From NCBI GenBank assembly GCA_036378295.1, contig DASUWS010000064.1, positions 1 through 7,182 on the forward strand: a DNA stretch of 7,182 nucleotides, given 5' to 3'. Both the position numbers and the translations under genes were made by a program. Shown one piece after another: positions 1-6,297 of the stretch (positions are counted from its first letter, which is position 1; every line of letters begins with the position of its first letter). Source of the stretch: DAHUXT01 sp036378295 (lineage in GTDB: Bacteria > Chloroflexota > Ktedonobacteria > Ktedonobacterales > JADMIN01). Below the pieces are notes generated by a model. That model saw only the letters and a program-made list of their open reading frames with translations. It did not search any database and was not told where the DNA came from.

Positions 1-807
1 ATTCTCTTGCTGAGTTGCGGCGTACTCGCGGGCATGCTCCTGTTGAGCGGCTGTGGAGTGCCCGGCACTCCCGGCCAGGCCTCGAACGTTACCCCTGTGG
101 CGACGGTTCCCTATCTGCCGCCAACGGTCGTGCCGAATACGCCCGTGCCGACGACAGTGCCAACGGCTACAGCTACACCGCGACCATCCGTACCGCCCAA
201 GGCGACACCTACCACGACGCCACTACCTGCTGGCCCGATGCCCGTCGGCACCGTGCCAAATATCGGTGGCCAGCTCATACTCGTCAGTCTCTCACAGCAG
301 TGGCTCTTCGCCTACCAGGATCACCGGCTGGTCTTCCGTACAGCGGTGACGACGGGCATGCCCCAACTGCCGACGCCCACGGGCACTTTCCCTGTGCGCT
401 GGCACGAGCGGAACGTGACATTCTATTCGCCCTGGCCTCAGGGCTCACCGTATTACTACTCGCCGGAGCATATCAACTACGCGATGTATTTTCTGGACGA
501 CGGCTACTACATCCATGACGCTCCCTGGCGGCAGACGTTTGGCCCCGGCACAAACTATCCCCATACCGAGCCTGACGGGTCAACGGCGACAGGCAGCCAT
601 GGTTGCGTGAACGTGGCAACTGGACCCATGTCATGGCTCTACTACTGGGCGCACGACGGCGCGACAGTAGTCATCTATGGCAAGGCGCCATCGCCACCGC
701 CCGCGACGGCTACCCCGGTGAAGTCCGCACCTACGCCGACGACGCCACCAGCGCCAATGGCTACGCCAACAATTCCATCTGATCCGACAGCGACCCCCAC
801 GCCATAG
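1..807 (+). CDS. L,D-transpeptidase (YkuD domain) lipoprotein, 5' end cut by window edge
   Basis: Forms 3-3 cross-links in peptidoglycan, or attaches proteins to it, from the outer face of the membrane. Numbered from the TTG at 7, a hydrophobic stretch ends in the lipobox LLSGC (Cys16 as the lipidation site). No positively charged n-region is visible and the frame stays open to base 1, so the true start is probably outside the window. Residues 20-80 are a Pro/Thr-rich spacer. The YkuD domain spans about 88-225, with the conserved His170 (YYIHDAPW) and the active-site motif SHGCVN (Ser197, His198, Cys200). A second Pro/Thr-rich tail runs from 228 to the TAG at 805-807. Family and active site are seen directly. 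The surface location follows from the lipobox. Extracellular or wall-spanning spacers of this type are common in the family, but a C-terminal one is less usual. Confidence 0.92.
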   Translation: MLLLSCGVLAGMLLLSGCGVPGTPGQASNVTPVATVPYLPPTVVPNTPVPTTVPTATATPRPSVPPKATPTTTPLPAGPMPVGTVPNIGGQLILVSLSQQWLFAYQDHRLVFRTAVTTGMPQLPTPTGTFPVRWHERNVTFYSPWPQGSPYYYSPEHINYAMYFLDDGYYIHDAPWRQTFGPGTNYPHTEPDGSTATGSHGCVNVATGPMSWLYYWAHDGATVVIYGKAPSPPPATATPVKSAPTPTTPPAPMATPTIPSDPTATPTP

Positions 808-818
808 AGCGTCGCGCT

Positions 819-853
819 TCCGGCTCCTCCCCGTCTTGCGGGAAGGGGCCGGA
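819..853. terminator. Hairpin between convergent genes, possible bidirectional terminator
   Basis: Bases 819-833 pair with 839-853 as a 15-bp stem with one G-T pair (825/847) and one C-A mismatch (829/843), closing on a 5-nt loop (TCTTG). It fills the 50-bp gap between two stop codons and begins 12 bases after the left one. Neither side has a T-run, so it is not a classical intrinsic terminator. It may block 3' exonucleases or act with Rho. Confidence 0.5.
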
Positions 854-857
854 GATG

Positions 858-1757
858 TCAGTTCAGGCTGGCGCGCACCTCACGCAGCTCCGCGAAGCGA
901 CGGCGCAGGCGACCAACCTCCGGCGCGGCGGGCGCGTGCTCGGCATACGCGGCGATATCGGCTGCCGCCAGCAGCGGCTCTCCCATTGCCAGCCGAAGCA
1001 GTCCACGATCTCGCAGCTCTTCCAGCATGTCTGGCCGCAGCAACACGAGCCGCTCGACCACTTCAAGCGCGAGCCGCGACTCGCCGCGATGGAGGTAGAT
1101 AGCCTTGAGGTTGTTCAACATCCGGGTGAGGATGGCGCGAGCGCCCAGGGGAGCGGTCCAGCGGGGATCGAAGTACGGCGGTACGCCCGTCGCGCCCATC
1201 AAATCGAGGACGAAGCGGCGGCACTCGCCCGCATCGAGCATTTGGCCGCCATGAAAGGCGTCCAGATAGAGGTCGCCGCCCTCTTCGCGCGGCAGCGGCC
1301 ACTTGACCATGAAATGCGACGGCAGCCCCACGCCGCGTAGCGGGACGCCCAACCGGCGTGCAACTTCCAGGTAGATCACCGAGAGCGTGATCGGCAGCCC
1401 CACGCCGCGGTCGAGCGTTTCATGCAGGAACGTATTGCGTGGGTCGTAGTAATCCTCAGTATTGCCGTTCAGCCCCTCGTGCTCAACCAGCGTCTCACGC
1501 ATCGTATCGAGCACATGGGACGCCATCGCGCGCTGCCGGAGCAGCTTGGGCTGGTCCAATGCCACGGCCGTCGCGCCAAGCGACTCCCGCACCAGGCTTG
1601 CCAGCGCGTCGATGCGACGTTGATAGTGGGCGGCATTCACTTCCGGATACGCGACGTCGGCCATCATCAGAGCGCCCTGATCCAGGTGCAGTTGGGCGTC
1701 TGGACGAGCGGCAAATGCCGCGAAACGCAGGAGCGAGGCGAATGGAGCCGTTTCCAT
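858..1757 (-). CDS. SirB1/YchA-family protein (transglutaminase-like domain plus TPR-like tail)
   Basis: A 299-residue protein of the SirB1 family; E. coli YchA is about 270 residues. The transglutaminase-like core is at residues 105-152, with the signature NTFLHETLDRG, then GLPITLSVIYLEVARRLGVPL and GLPSHFMVK. A helical TPR-like segment with NNLKAIYLHRGE and ALEVVERLVLLRPD follows at about 208-275. The catalytic Cys of true transglutaminases is not evident in the core, as in many family members, so enzyme activity is doubtful and the molecular role is unknown. The start is the ATG at 1755-1757: it has an AGAGGGG Shine-Dalgarno sequence 7 bases ahead, and homology begins near it. The frame stays open upstream to 1904, but that extension has no family-like sequence. 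It is convergent with the transpeptidase gene and divergent from the DinB-type gene, so it is probably transcribed alone. Confidence 0.9.
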   Translation of the reverse strand: METAPFASLLRFAAFAARPDAQLHLDQGALMMADVAYPEVNAAHYQRRIDALASLVRESLGATAVALDQPKLLRQRAMASHVLDTMRETLVEHEGLNGNTEDYYDPRNTFLHETLDRGVGLPITLSVIYLEVARRLGVPLRGVGLPSHFMVKWPLPREEGGDLYLDAFHGGQMLDAGECRRFVLDLMGATGVPPYFDPRWTAPLGARAILTRMLNNLKAIYLHRGESRLALEVVERLVLLRPDMLEELRDRGLLRLAMGEPLLAAADIAAYAEHAPAAPEVGRLRRRFAELREVRASLN

Positions 1758-1855
1758 CAGCGCGCCCCTCTGCCCGGCTGGCCCAGTAATGTCCCTGGCT
1801 CTACACGTTGCGTTCTTGTATCCAATAGCCTGTCTCTCTGTAAGAAATACCGAGC

Positions 1856-1874
1856 GTACACGACGTGCGTATAC
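1856..1874. promoter_or_regulatory. Operator-like inverted repeat
   Basis: Half-sites GTACACG (1856-1862) and CGTATAC (1868-1874) are separated by 5 bases. They are complementary at 6 of 7 positions. Spacing of about one helical turn between centres fits a dimeric regulator. It lies about 100 bases upstream of the minus-strand start and about 100 bases upstream of the plus-strand promoter. Confidence 0.3.
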
Positions 1875-1970
1875 CTTGCATATACCAGGGAGCGCGACAG
1901 GCAATCCACCGTCATCGCTCCACCATCACAGTATCTATATACGCCGTGAAGGGCAGTTGGGTATGAGTTA

Positions 1971-1979
1971 TGCTACAAT
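1971..1979 (+). promoter_or_regulatory. Extended -10 promoter (TGC-TACAAT) for the DinB-type gene
   Basis: TGCTACAAT matches the extended -10 form TGnTANAAT of housekeeping sigma factors. No good -35 hexamer is seen 16-18 bases upstream, which extended -10 promoters can tolerate. The start of transcription would fall near 1986, giving a leader of about 70 bases before the ATG at 2058. Confidence 0.5.
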
Positions 1980-2057
1980 ACCCGCCCAGGTCTCTTACAA
2001 CGGATGAGGTGGCTGACGACTGCTTTCGCGGACAACATCTGGCAAAGGTGCGTATCT

Positions 2058-2528
2058 ATGGACAAGGCAGGCTTTTTGGAACGTATCCGAACCGGGAGGC
2101 AGAAGCTGAACGAGGCTCTGAGCGGCTTGAGTGAAGATCAGATCGCGAATGATCTGGTGACGCCACAATGGGCCTTGCGCGATCTCCTGGCACATCTGGC
2201 GGCGTGGCAGGGTGAGGCGTTGCGCTGGGTGGAACAGGCGGCCTACGGCGAAGAAATTGCGCCGTTCATCAATCAGAGCGTGGATGAATGGAACACACAT
2301 CGTGTCGCGGAGCGCAGGCGCCTGCCATTGGTGGAGGTGATGCAGGAGTTCAACGAGAACCACGATCACCTGCTGGCGGCGCTGGACGCATGGCCCGCCG
2401 AGACGGTGCCGCTGGGGCCTGGGGGATGGGACGAAACCGCGAACCTCTGGTGGCTCACCGAGCACGATGAAGAGCATCTGCCGATGATCGAAAACTATCG
2501 GCGTCGCCTCGCGGCCAGCATGGTATGA
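2058..2528 (+). CDS. DinB/ClbS-DfsB-like four-helix-bundle protein
   Basis: A 156-residue protein with the size and helix pattern of the DinB superfamily (including the ClbS/DfsB branch). An opening helix reads KAGFLERIRTGRQKLNEAL, then SEDQI, then WALRDLLAHLAAW with His46. The last helix carries WWLTEHDEEHLPMIENY, with His136 and His140 in an H-x3-H arrangement. These three His match the usual metal-binding triad of the fold, so a divalent-metal site is plausible. Family members act as thiol-dependent transferases, cyclopropane hydrolases (ClbS) or are uncharacterised; substrate cannot be told here. The ATG at 2058 is preferred because AAAGGTG lies 7 bases ahead. An in-frame ATG at 2004 would add 18 unconserved residues. 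It has its own extended -10 promoter and is convergent with the membrane-protein gene. Confidence 0.8.
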   Translation: MDKAGFLERIRTGRQKLNEALSGLSEDQIANDLVTPQWALRDLLAHLAAWQGEALRWVEQAAYGEEIAPFINQSVDEWNTHRVAERRRLPLVEVMQEFNENHDHLLAALDAWPAETVPLGPGGWDETANLWWLTEHDEEHLPMIENYRRRLAASMV

Positions 2529-2555
2529 GTGGCTGACCGCGAGGAAGCATTCCGC

Positions 2556-2579
2556 CAGGCGCTGGAGGATTAGCGCCTG
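2556..2579. terminator. Hairpin at the convergent 3' ends of the DinB-type and membrane-protein genes
   Basis: CAGGCGCT (2556-2563) and AGCGCCTG (2572-2579) form a perfect 8-bp stem with an 8-base loop. It overlaps the stop codon of the minus-strand gene (2570-2572) and starts 28 bases past the plus-strand stop. There is no T-run on either side, so efficient intrinsic termination is uncertain. Confidence 0.4.
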
Positions 2580-3283
2580 CCACCAGGGCGCACGAATCCG
2601 GAGGCGCGTAGCCGCGTGCCAATCCGCAGCAGCGAGATTCCACAATATAGGACGATAGCAAACGCCAGCAGCGAGAGCCAGATATCCACTTGCTGCAGCA
2701 CCAGGCTGGAGATATTCGCGCCGTTGGAGAGAATCAGATAGAAGACAGTCACCGCGGCAAAGAGCAGGCTGGCGATAGCTGGCGAGCGGCGGAAGAAGCG
2801 GCGTATCCCCCGTTGCAGGCGCAACAGAATCGAGACGATGACAATCGTTATCAGCGCGACGACAAACTGTATGCCATTCTGTAGATTGGCGACCAGTGCG
2901 ACAAAGAGGAGCAATGAGGCGCCCAGTCCGAGGATTGCGCCGGCAATGAGGAGCCCAGCGGTGGGAGCTAAGCGTGGGCGGGCGCGAGCGACGATGCCAA
3001 GAGCAATGGAGGCTATGATGGCGACCGGAAGCGCGGCAATCACGATCGTGGCGATTTGGCCGTAGGAGGCGCTGAACCGGGAGAACACCGAGCCAAAGCT
3101 AATGATGCCTTTATCAACCGGCACCCCTGACCACTGGCCGTTGGTCGCGTTCACGATAAGCTGAACCGCCTGGTAGATCAGTCCGAGATATGCCACTCCC
3201 GCGGCTATCCCCCAGGCAATGGCGAGCGAAGCCTTCCTGGCGGCATCTATTCGTGGATCGGTCTGCTGCTTCTGCCTGATCAT
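2570..3283 (-). CDS. Six-helix integral membrane protein of unknown function
   Basis: A 237-residue protein with a short polar N-terminus (MIRQKQQTDPRIDAARKA) and about six hydrophobic helices near residues 19-44, 74-98, 107-132, 137-155, 168-186 and 199-220. A very basic loop (RLQRGIRRFFRRS, 155-167) joins helices 4 and 5, and the tail is basic, which would place both in the cytoplasm. Residues 45-73 (NGQWSGVPVDKGIISFGSVFSRF) would then be an outside loop. Many N-terminal-helix residues resemble a DUF5671-like topology, but I cannot assign a family. The ATG at 3281-3283 is chosen for its AGGGGAG ribosome site 5 bases ahead. The frame extends to 3385, but the extra 34 residues look non-coding and run through a TGTC repeat. 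It appears to be a single-gene unit. Confidence 0.75.
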   Translation of the reverse strand: MIRQKQQTDPRIDAARKASLAIAWGIAAGVAYLGLIYQAVQLIVNATNGQWSGVPVDKGIISFGSVFSRFSASYGQIATIVIAALPVAIIASIALGIVARARPRLAPTAGLLIAGAILGLGASLLLFVALVANLQNGIQFVVALITIVIVSILLRLQRGIRRFFRRSPAIASLLFAAVTVFYLILSNGANISSLVLQQVDIWLSLLAFAIVLYCGISLLRIGTRLRASGFVRPGGRR

Positions 3284-3752
3284 GCATACTCCCCTGTCTG
3301 TCTGTCTGTCGTTACTCGCGTATGCTTCCGCGTCGATTGCGCGTGGATGCGCCACGAATAGCGTACAGGCGGCTGTCATCTCCATAGTGCCCGGTAGCCT
3401 CTATGGTATCAGGCGGTGTCCAGTCAGGGAAGTCAGCGGAGAGTCGTTTTCGGCAGCTTCAACAGTGGGTAATACTGAATTGGATTGGGTTGTTGTCGTC
3501 CAGCGCACTGCGGAGCCGAGCCGAGGGACCTCGCGGCACAAGCAAGCCACCACTATCGGTCGAAACATGGGCCGACGCGGATGCGCAGCGGTGCCCCGGT
3601 GCTCGGCGTACACTCCAACGAGGCAGAGCCCCTTACGCCGTCGTGGCGATGCGGGGGAGATGTGAGCTGGACCCGTGTGTGGGACAGCCCTTGCCGGTCT
3701 GGCTGGCGTACTGCCAACTGCCCTACGCGTGTTTACGAGGAAGGAGACGATC
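3284..3752. other. Divergent intergenic region, about 470 bp
   Basis: This stretch lies between the starts of the six-helix (-) and four-helix (+) membrane protein genes. It contains a (TGTC)4 repeat at 3295-3310 beside the minus-gene ribosome site, a weak 7-bp inverted repeat (3604-3610 with 3634-3640) and an AAGGAG ribosome site at 3741-3746. A TAATAC word at about 3471 could be a -10 element but lacks a credible -35. Reading frames here overlap one another and show no family-like sequence, so I see no gene. Confidence 0.5.
3295..3310. repeat. Tetranucleotide tandem repeat (TGTC)4
   Basis: Four uninterrupted copies of TGTC (GACA on the minus strand) lie directly upstream of the AGGGGAG ribosome site of the six-helix membrane protein. 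The repeat falls in that mRNA's leader, where slippage would change leader spacing but not the reading frame from the chosen start. Confidence 0.8.
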
Positions 3753-4466
3753 ATGAGCGACCCCCGGCCCGCCCGCCCCAGCACCCCTAGCACCCCCGCC
3801 GCCGCACCCCCGCTCACCGGCCGGAGCGGGGCCGGGATCACCGATGCGGTGCGTGCGCAGCTCCTGGCGACCGAACACTCAAGCCTGCTCGCCACCCGCA
3901 CCATAACCTGGAACGAATCCTTCAGCCGCGCCGGCATGTTCATCACGGTGCTCTCGGCGGCGGTCGTCGCCCTCGCGCTGATGGCCCAGGTGACCGGCTT
4001 CGGGCCGGGCTTCCGCCTCTTCGCCCTGCTGGTGCTACCCATCGTGCTCCTCGTGGGCCAGGCGACGATCATCCGGCTCGTAGAGGACAACCTGGAGGAT
4101 TTCCGCCTGGTGACCGGCATGAACCGGCTGCGCCATGCCTATCTGGAACTGGCGCCGGAGTTGGAGCCCTACTTCGTGACGGAGCACCACGACGACGAGG
4201 CCAGCATCATGCGCTCGTATGGTCCGGGCGCCCGCGTCAACCTCGCCCGCGTCCTCGCCAACACGCCCAACCTCGTTGCCGCGATCAATCTCATCGTGGT
4301 CGGGGTACTCGCCGCCCTCGTTGCCGCGACACTGGGAGCGGCAGAGGTGGTCAACCTCGTCGTCGGGGTCGTTGTCGCGCTGGCGGCTGCCGCTGGGTAC
4401 GTCGTGTCGACGCTGCGGACGATCAGCGGGACACGCCAGGCGCAACGCCCGCGCTTCCCGGCCTGA
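3753..4466 (+). CDS. Conserved four-TM membrane protein of unknown function
   Basis: A 237-residue protein. Residues 1-30 are a Pro/Ala/Thr-rich disordered cytoplasmic segment. The signature LLATEHSSLLATRTITWNESFSRAGMF (38-63) leads into TM1 (about 60-79), followed by TM2 (about 87-107). A soluble middle section (108-170) carries EDFRLVTGMNRLRHAYLELAPELEPYFVTEHHDDE, rich in acidic and His residues. TM3 and TM4 lie at about 176-196 and 198-220, and the tail is basic. I recall similar proteins annotated only as hypothetical in Ktedonobacteria and actinobacteria, without a named function. The ATG at 3753 has AAGGAG 6 bases ahead; an in-frame ATG at 3675 lacks a comparable site. Third codon positions are almost all G or C, clearly more extreme than in the DinB-type neighbour, which hints at different ancestry. 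Confidence 0.8.
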   Translation: MSDPRPARPSTPSTPAAAPPLTGRSGAGITDAVRAQLLATEHSSLLATRTITWNESFSRAGMFITVLSAAVVALALMAQVTGFGPGFRLFALLVLPIVLLVGQATIIRLVEDNLEDFRLVTGMNRLRHAYLELAPELEPYFVTEHHDDEASIMRSYGPGARVNLARVLANTPNLVAAINLIVVGVLAALVAATLGAAEVVNLVVGVVVALAAAAGYVVSTLRTISGTRQAQRPRFPA

Positions 4467-4594
4467 CCGGCCTGAGACGCGCGCTGCACGTCCGGCCAAA
4501 CGCCGCGCCATGGGCGCCGCCAGTCAGCTGCGTGCGTCCATGGTGGGTAGAGTGGAGATGGGGGCGCGATCCTACCGGTCAGCGGCCAGGTCAG

Positions 4595-4630
4595 CCGCGC
4601 TCCCAGGGTCGACGGGGCCTGGGAGCGCGG
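4595..4630. terminator. Perfect 13-bp GC-rich hairpin, probable 3'-end structure
   Basis: CCGCGCTCCCAGG (4595-4607) is the exact reverse complement of 4618-4630, with a 10-base loop. A 13-bp perfect match is unlikely by chance in this window. It is 128 bases past the stop of the four-TM gene and has no T-run on either side, so it may be a Rho-assisted terminator or an mRNA-protecting structure. Confidence 0.5.
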
Positions 4631-4694
4631 GGTGATGAACGCCCGGACCCGGTGCACGCAGCGGGAGCCCAAACGCCAAGTACCCAGCCCAATC

Positions 4695-4703
4695 TGGTAT
4701 AAC
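4695..4703 (+). promoter_or_regulatory. Isolated extended -10 sequence (TGG-TATAAC)
   Basis: TGGTATAAC fits TGnTATAAT with one mismatch. No -35 hexamer is recognisable, and no gene lies downstream on this strand before the convergent metC. If active it would make a short non-coding RNA or a transcript antisense to the end of metC. It may equally be a chance match. Confidence 0.25.
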
Positions 4704-4894
4704 ATGACTGGCGGCTGCTCATTGCTGTGTGGAGGTGCCCGGTAGGAGAACTCAGCCCCGGCCACTACGCACCCGCGCAGGGATGATCCAGAGCGCGAGA
4801 GCGGGTCGTATCGTTCTCTGTGCGGGCATGGCGTTCCCGGTGTGAGGCAAACGAGCACTCCTGGCGCTTGTGCGTAGCGGGTCCTGCGGGCAGC

Positions 4895-6058
4895 TTATGC
4901 TCGGAACGCGGAGAACGCGCTCTCCAGGTCGGCGATCAGATCAGCGACGGATTCGAGGCCGACATTGAAGCGGACGAGCCGGTTCCCGTACGACCGGGTC
5001 TTCCGCTTCAGGTTGAAGTGTGGCACTACCAGACTCGTCGCTCCGCCCCAACTGTAGCCGATCTTGAACAATCTGAGACGATCAATGCAGTGGATGATCG
5101 CGTCTGGGGCGATGTCTGGAGCGAAGACGACGGAAAAGACACTGGAGGAGCCCGTGAAGTCGCGCTTCCACATCTCATGGCCTGGGCAGGAGGGAAGCGC
5201 CGGGTGGAGCACTATTGCGACTTCAGGCTGCTCAGCAAGCCACCGCGCGACGGCAAGCGTGCTCTCCTCAAGCTGTTTCAGCCTCACCGCCAACGTCTGC
5301 AAGCCACGGAGCGCCAGGCTGCAATCATCAGGGGACGCGTTCATGCCCAACAATTGGTGCGCGTCGCCCAGCGCCTGATAGTGAGCGGGGTCGCGGGTCG
5401 TGACGGAGCCGAGCAACAGATCGCTATGCCCGCCGATATACTTTGTTAGCGCCTGCATGGTGACATCTACGCCATGCGCGAAAGCATCGAACAACACGCC
5501 CGCCGCATAGGTATTGTCGAGCGCTGTTACCACGCCGGAGCGCCGCGCGGCAGCGGTAATCGCGGGCACATCTTGAACTTCCATCGTGACGGAACCGGGG
5601 CTTTCGCACCAGATCAACTGCGTATTGTCGCGAATCATCCGCTGGATTCCCTCGCCAATCAGCGGGTCATAATACTCGGTTTCGACGCCCAGACGCGAAA
5701 GCATCCGATCCGCCAACTCGCGGTTCGGCCCGTACGCGCTCTCAGGGAGCAACATATGGCCGCCCGACCGCACAAACGCAAAGGAGATGAGCGCAATCGC
5801 GGCCTGGCCACCGGGCGTCAGGAAACAATGCTCGCCGCCTTCGAGATCAGCGATCCGCGCCGCAAGCTCTAAACTGGTCGGCGTGCCATATAACCCGTAC
5901 GTGTAGCGCGCGCGGGTGTGGTCCCAATCGTCGGCGATGTCGGTTGCGCTCTCGAAGAGCGTTGTCGATCCCCGGTAGGTGGGGGTTGCGAGAGACCGGA
6001 AGCCCTCTGGTGCTGTCACCTGCGGATGTATGAGCTTCGTGCGCCAATCCAACGGCAT
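4895..6058 (-). CDS. metC: Cystathionine beta-lyase (PLP-dependent, Cys/Met metabolism family)
   Basis: Cleaves cystathionine to homocysteine, pyruvate and ammonia in the cytoplasm, the second transsulfuration step toward methionine. The 387 residues align along their whole length with my memory of E. coli MetC. PLP-lysine Lys206 sits in LTKYIGGHSD, Asp181 in ALDNTYAAGVLF, Tyr109 in ESAYGPN, Tyr54 in YGLYGTPT, Trp337 in YSWGGATSL, and the substrate-carboxylate Arg363 in LVRFNVGLE. ESPGSVTMEVQDVPAI and GHEMWKRDFTGSSSVFS are also MetC-like. The Arg that follows the PLP-phosphate Tyr in E. coli (YGRRG) is Leu56 here, a change I recall in other MetC homologues. The ATG at 6056-6058 has a strong AGGAGG 6 bases ahead; an in-frame ATG at 6079 is weaker. 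No other sulfur-metabolism gene is in the window. A different C-S lyase role cannot be excluded. Confidence 0.9.
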   Translation of the reverse strand: MPLDWRTKLIHPQVTAPEGFRSLATPTYRGSTTLFESATDIADDWDHTRARYTYGLYGTPTSLELAARIADLEGGEHCFLTPGGQAAIALISFAFVRSGGHMLLPESAYGPNRELADRMLSRLGVETEYYDPLIGEGIQRMIRDNTQLIWCESPGSVTMEVQDVPAITAAARRSGVVTALDNTYAAGVLFDAFAHGVDVTMQALTKYIGGHSDLLLGSVTTRDPAHYQALGDAHQLLGMNASPDDCSLALRGLQTLAVRLKQLEESTLAVARWLAEQPEVAIVLHPALPSCPGHEMWKRDFTGSSSVFSVVFAPDIAPDAIIHCIDRLRLFKIGYSWGGATSLVVPHFNLKRKTRSYGNRLVRFNVGLESVADLIADLESAFSAFRA

Positions 6059-6149
6059 GAATACCCTCCTGAACGCCATGTGCAGTGGAAGCGCGGCATT
6101 GGGGCTGATCGCGTGTGATCGCCGCGCTCGCGCGTCATTTTCACAGCAA

Positions 6150-6176
6150 GATCACGTGGATCACATGGATCATATC
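6150..6176. repeat. Three tandem 9-bp repeats, consensus GATCACATG
   Basis: GATCACGTG (6150-6158), GATCACATG (6159-6167) and GATCATATC (6168-6176) are contiguous; GATC recurs every 9 bases. They lie about 95-120 bases upstream of the metC start, in the region where its promoter or operator should be. On the metC strand the unit reads roughly TGATCCACG. Another GGATCAT word occurs at 6208-6214. Confidence 0.6.
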
Positions 6177-6276
6177 ATCAGATGAGCGGACAGATGCATC
6201 AAGGCATGGATCATCGCGGCGGGAAAGCTATGCTGAAAACTGCTGGAAGATGAGAGATATGCGCTGTGGAGGAGCG

Positions 6277-6297
6277 CATCTCGCTTCAATCGAGATG
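6277..6297. terminator. Small hairpin at the 3' end of the zinc-binding protein gene
   Basis: CATCTCG (6277-6283) pairs perfectly with CGAGATG (6291-6297) across a 7-base loop that contains the stop codon (6286-6288). There is no T-run. With only 7 bp this could be chance; it may mark the 3' end of the small gene or its separation from metC. Confidence 0.25.

Larger units (their letters stand above)
1758..2057. other. Divergent intergenic region, about 300 bp
   Basis: This stretch separates the starts of the SirB1-like (-) and DinB-type (+) genes. It is more AT-rich than its surroundings. It holds an inverted repeat at 1856-1874, further ATATAC-like words at 1880-1885 and 1937-1942, and an extended -10 promoter at 1971-1979 reading right. 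I see no coding sequence; the minus-strand reading frame open to 1904 looks like chance extension. No convincing promoter for the minus gene could be picked. Confidence 0.6.
4467..4894. other. Convergent intergenic region, about 430 bp
   Basis: This lies between the stop codons of the four-TM gene (+) and metC (-). It holds a perfect 13-bp stem hairpin at 4595-4630 and an isolated extended -10 sequence at 4695-4703. Only very short reading frames (under 25 codons) follow that -10. The longer frames crossing the region on either strand lack family-like sequence or ribosome sites, so no gene is called. Confidence 0.5.

Noticed and set aside
1995..2645. 216-codon minus-strand frame over the DinB-type gene
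   Set aside because: The plus-strand DinB-type protein has the helix pattern and His triad plus promoter and ribosome site; the reverse frame has none of these.
3401..4120. 239-codon minus-strand frame over the four-TM gene
   Set aside because: The protein is rich in R, S, P and T, as expected from antisense of GC-rich coding DNA. The plus strand has a clear start and TM pattern.
4169..4858. 229-codon minus-strand frame covering the convergent gap
   Set aside because: Its composition is typical of an antisense frame, it has no ribosome site, and it overlaps the C-terminal half of the four-TM gene.
6059..6285. Possible SAM riboswitch or T-box leader in front of metC
   Set aside because: No conserved SAM-riboswitch core, T-box sequence or terminator/antiterminator pair could be recognised in the leader.
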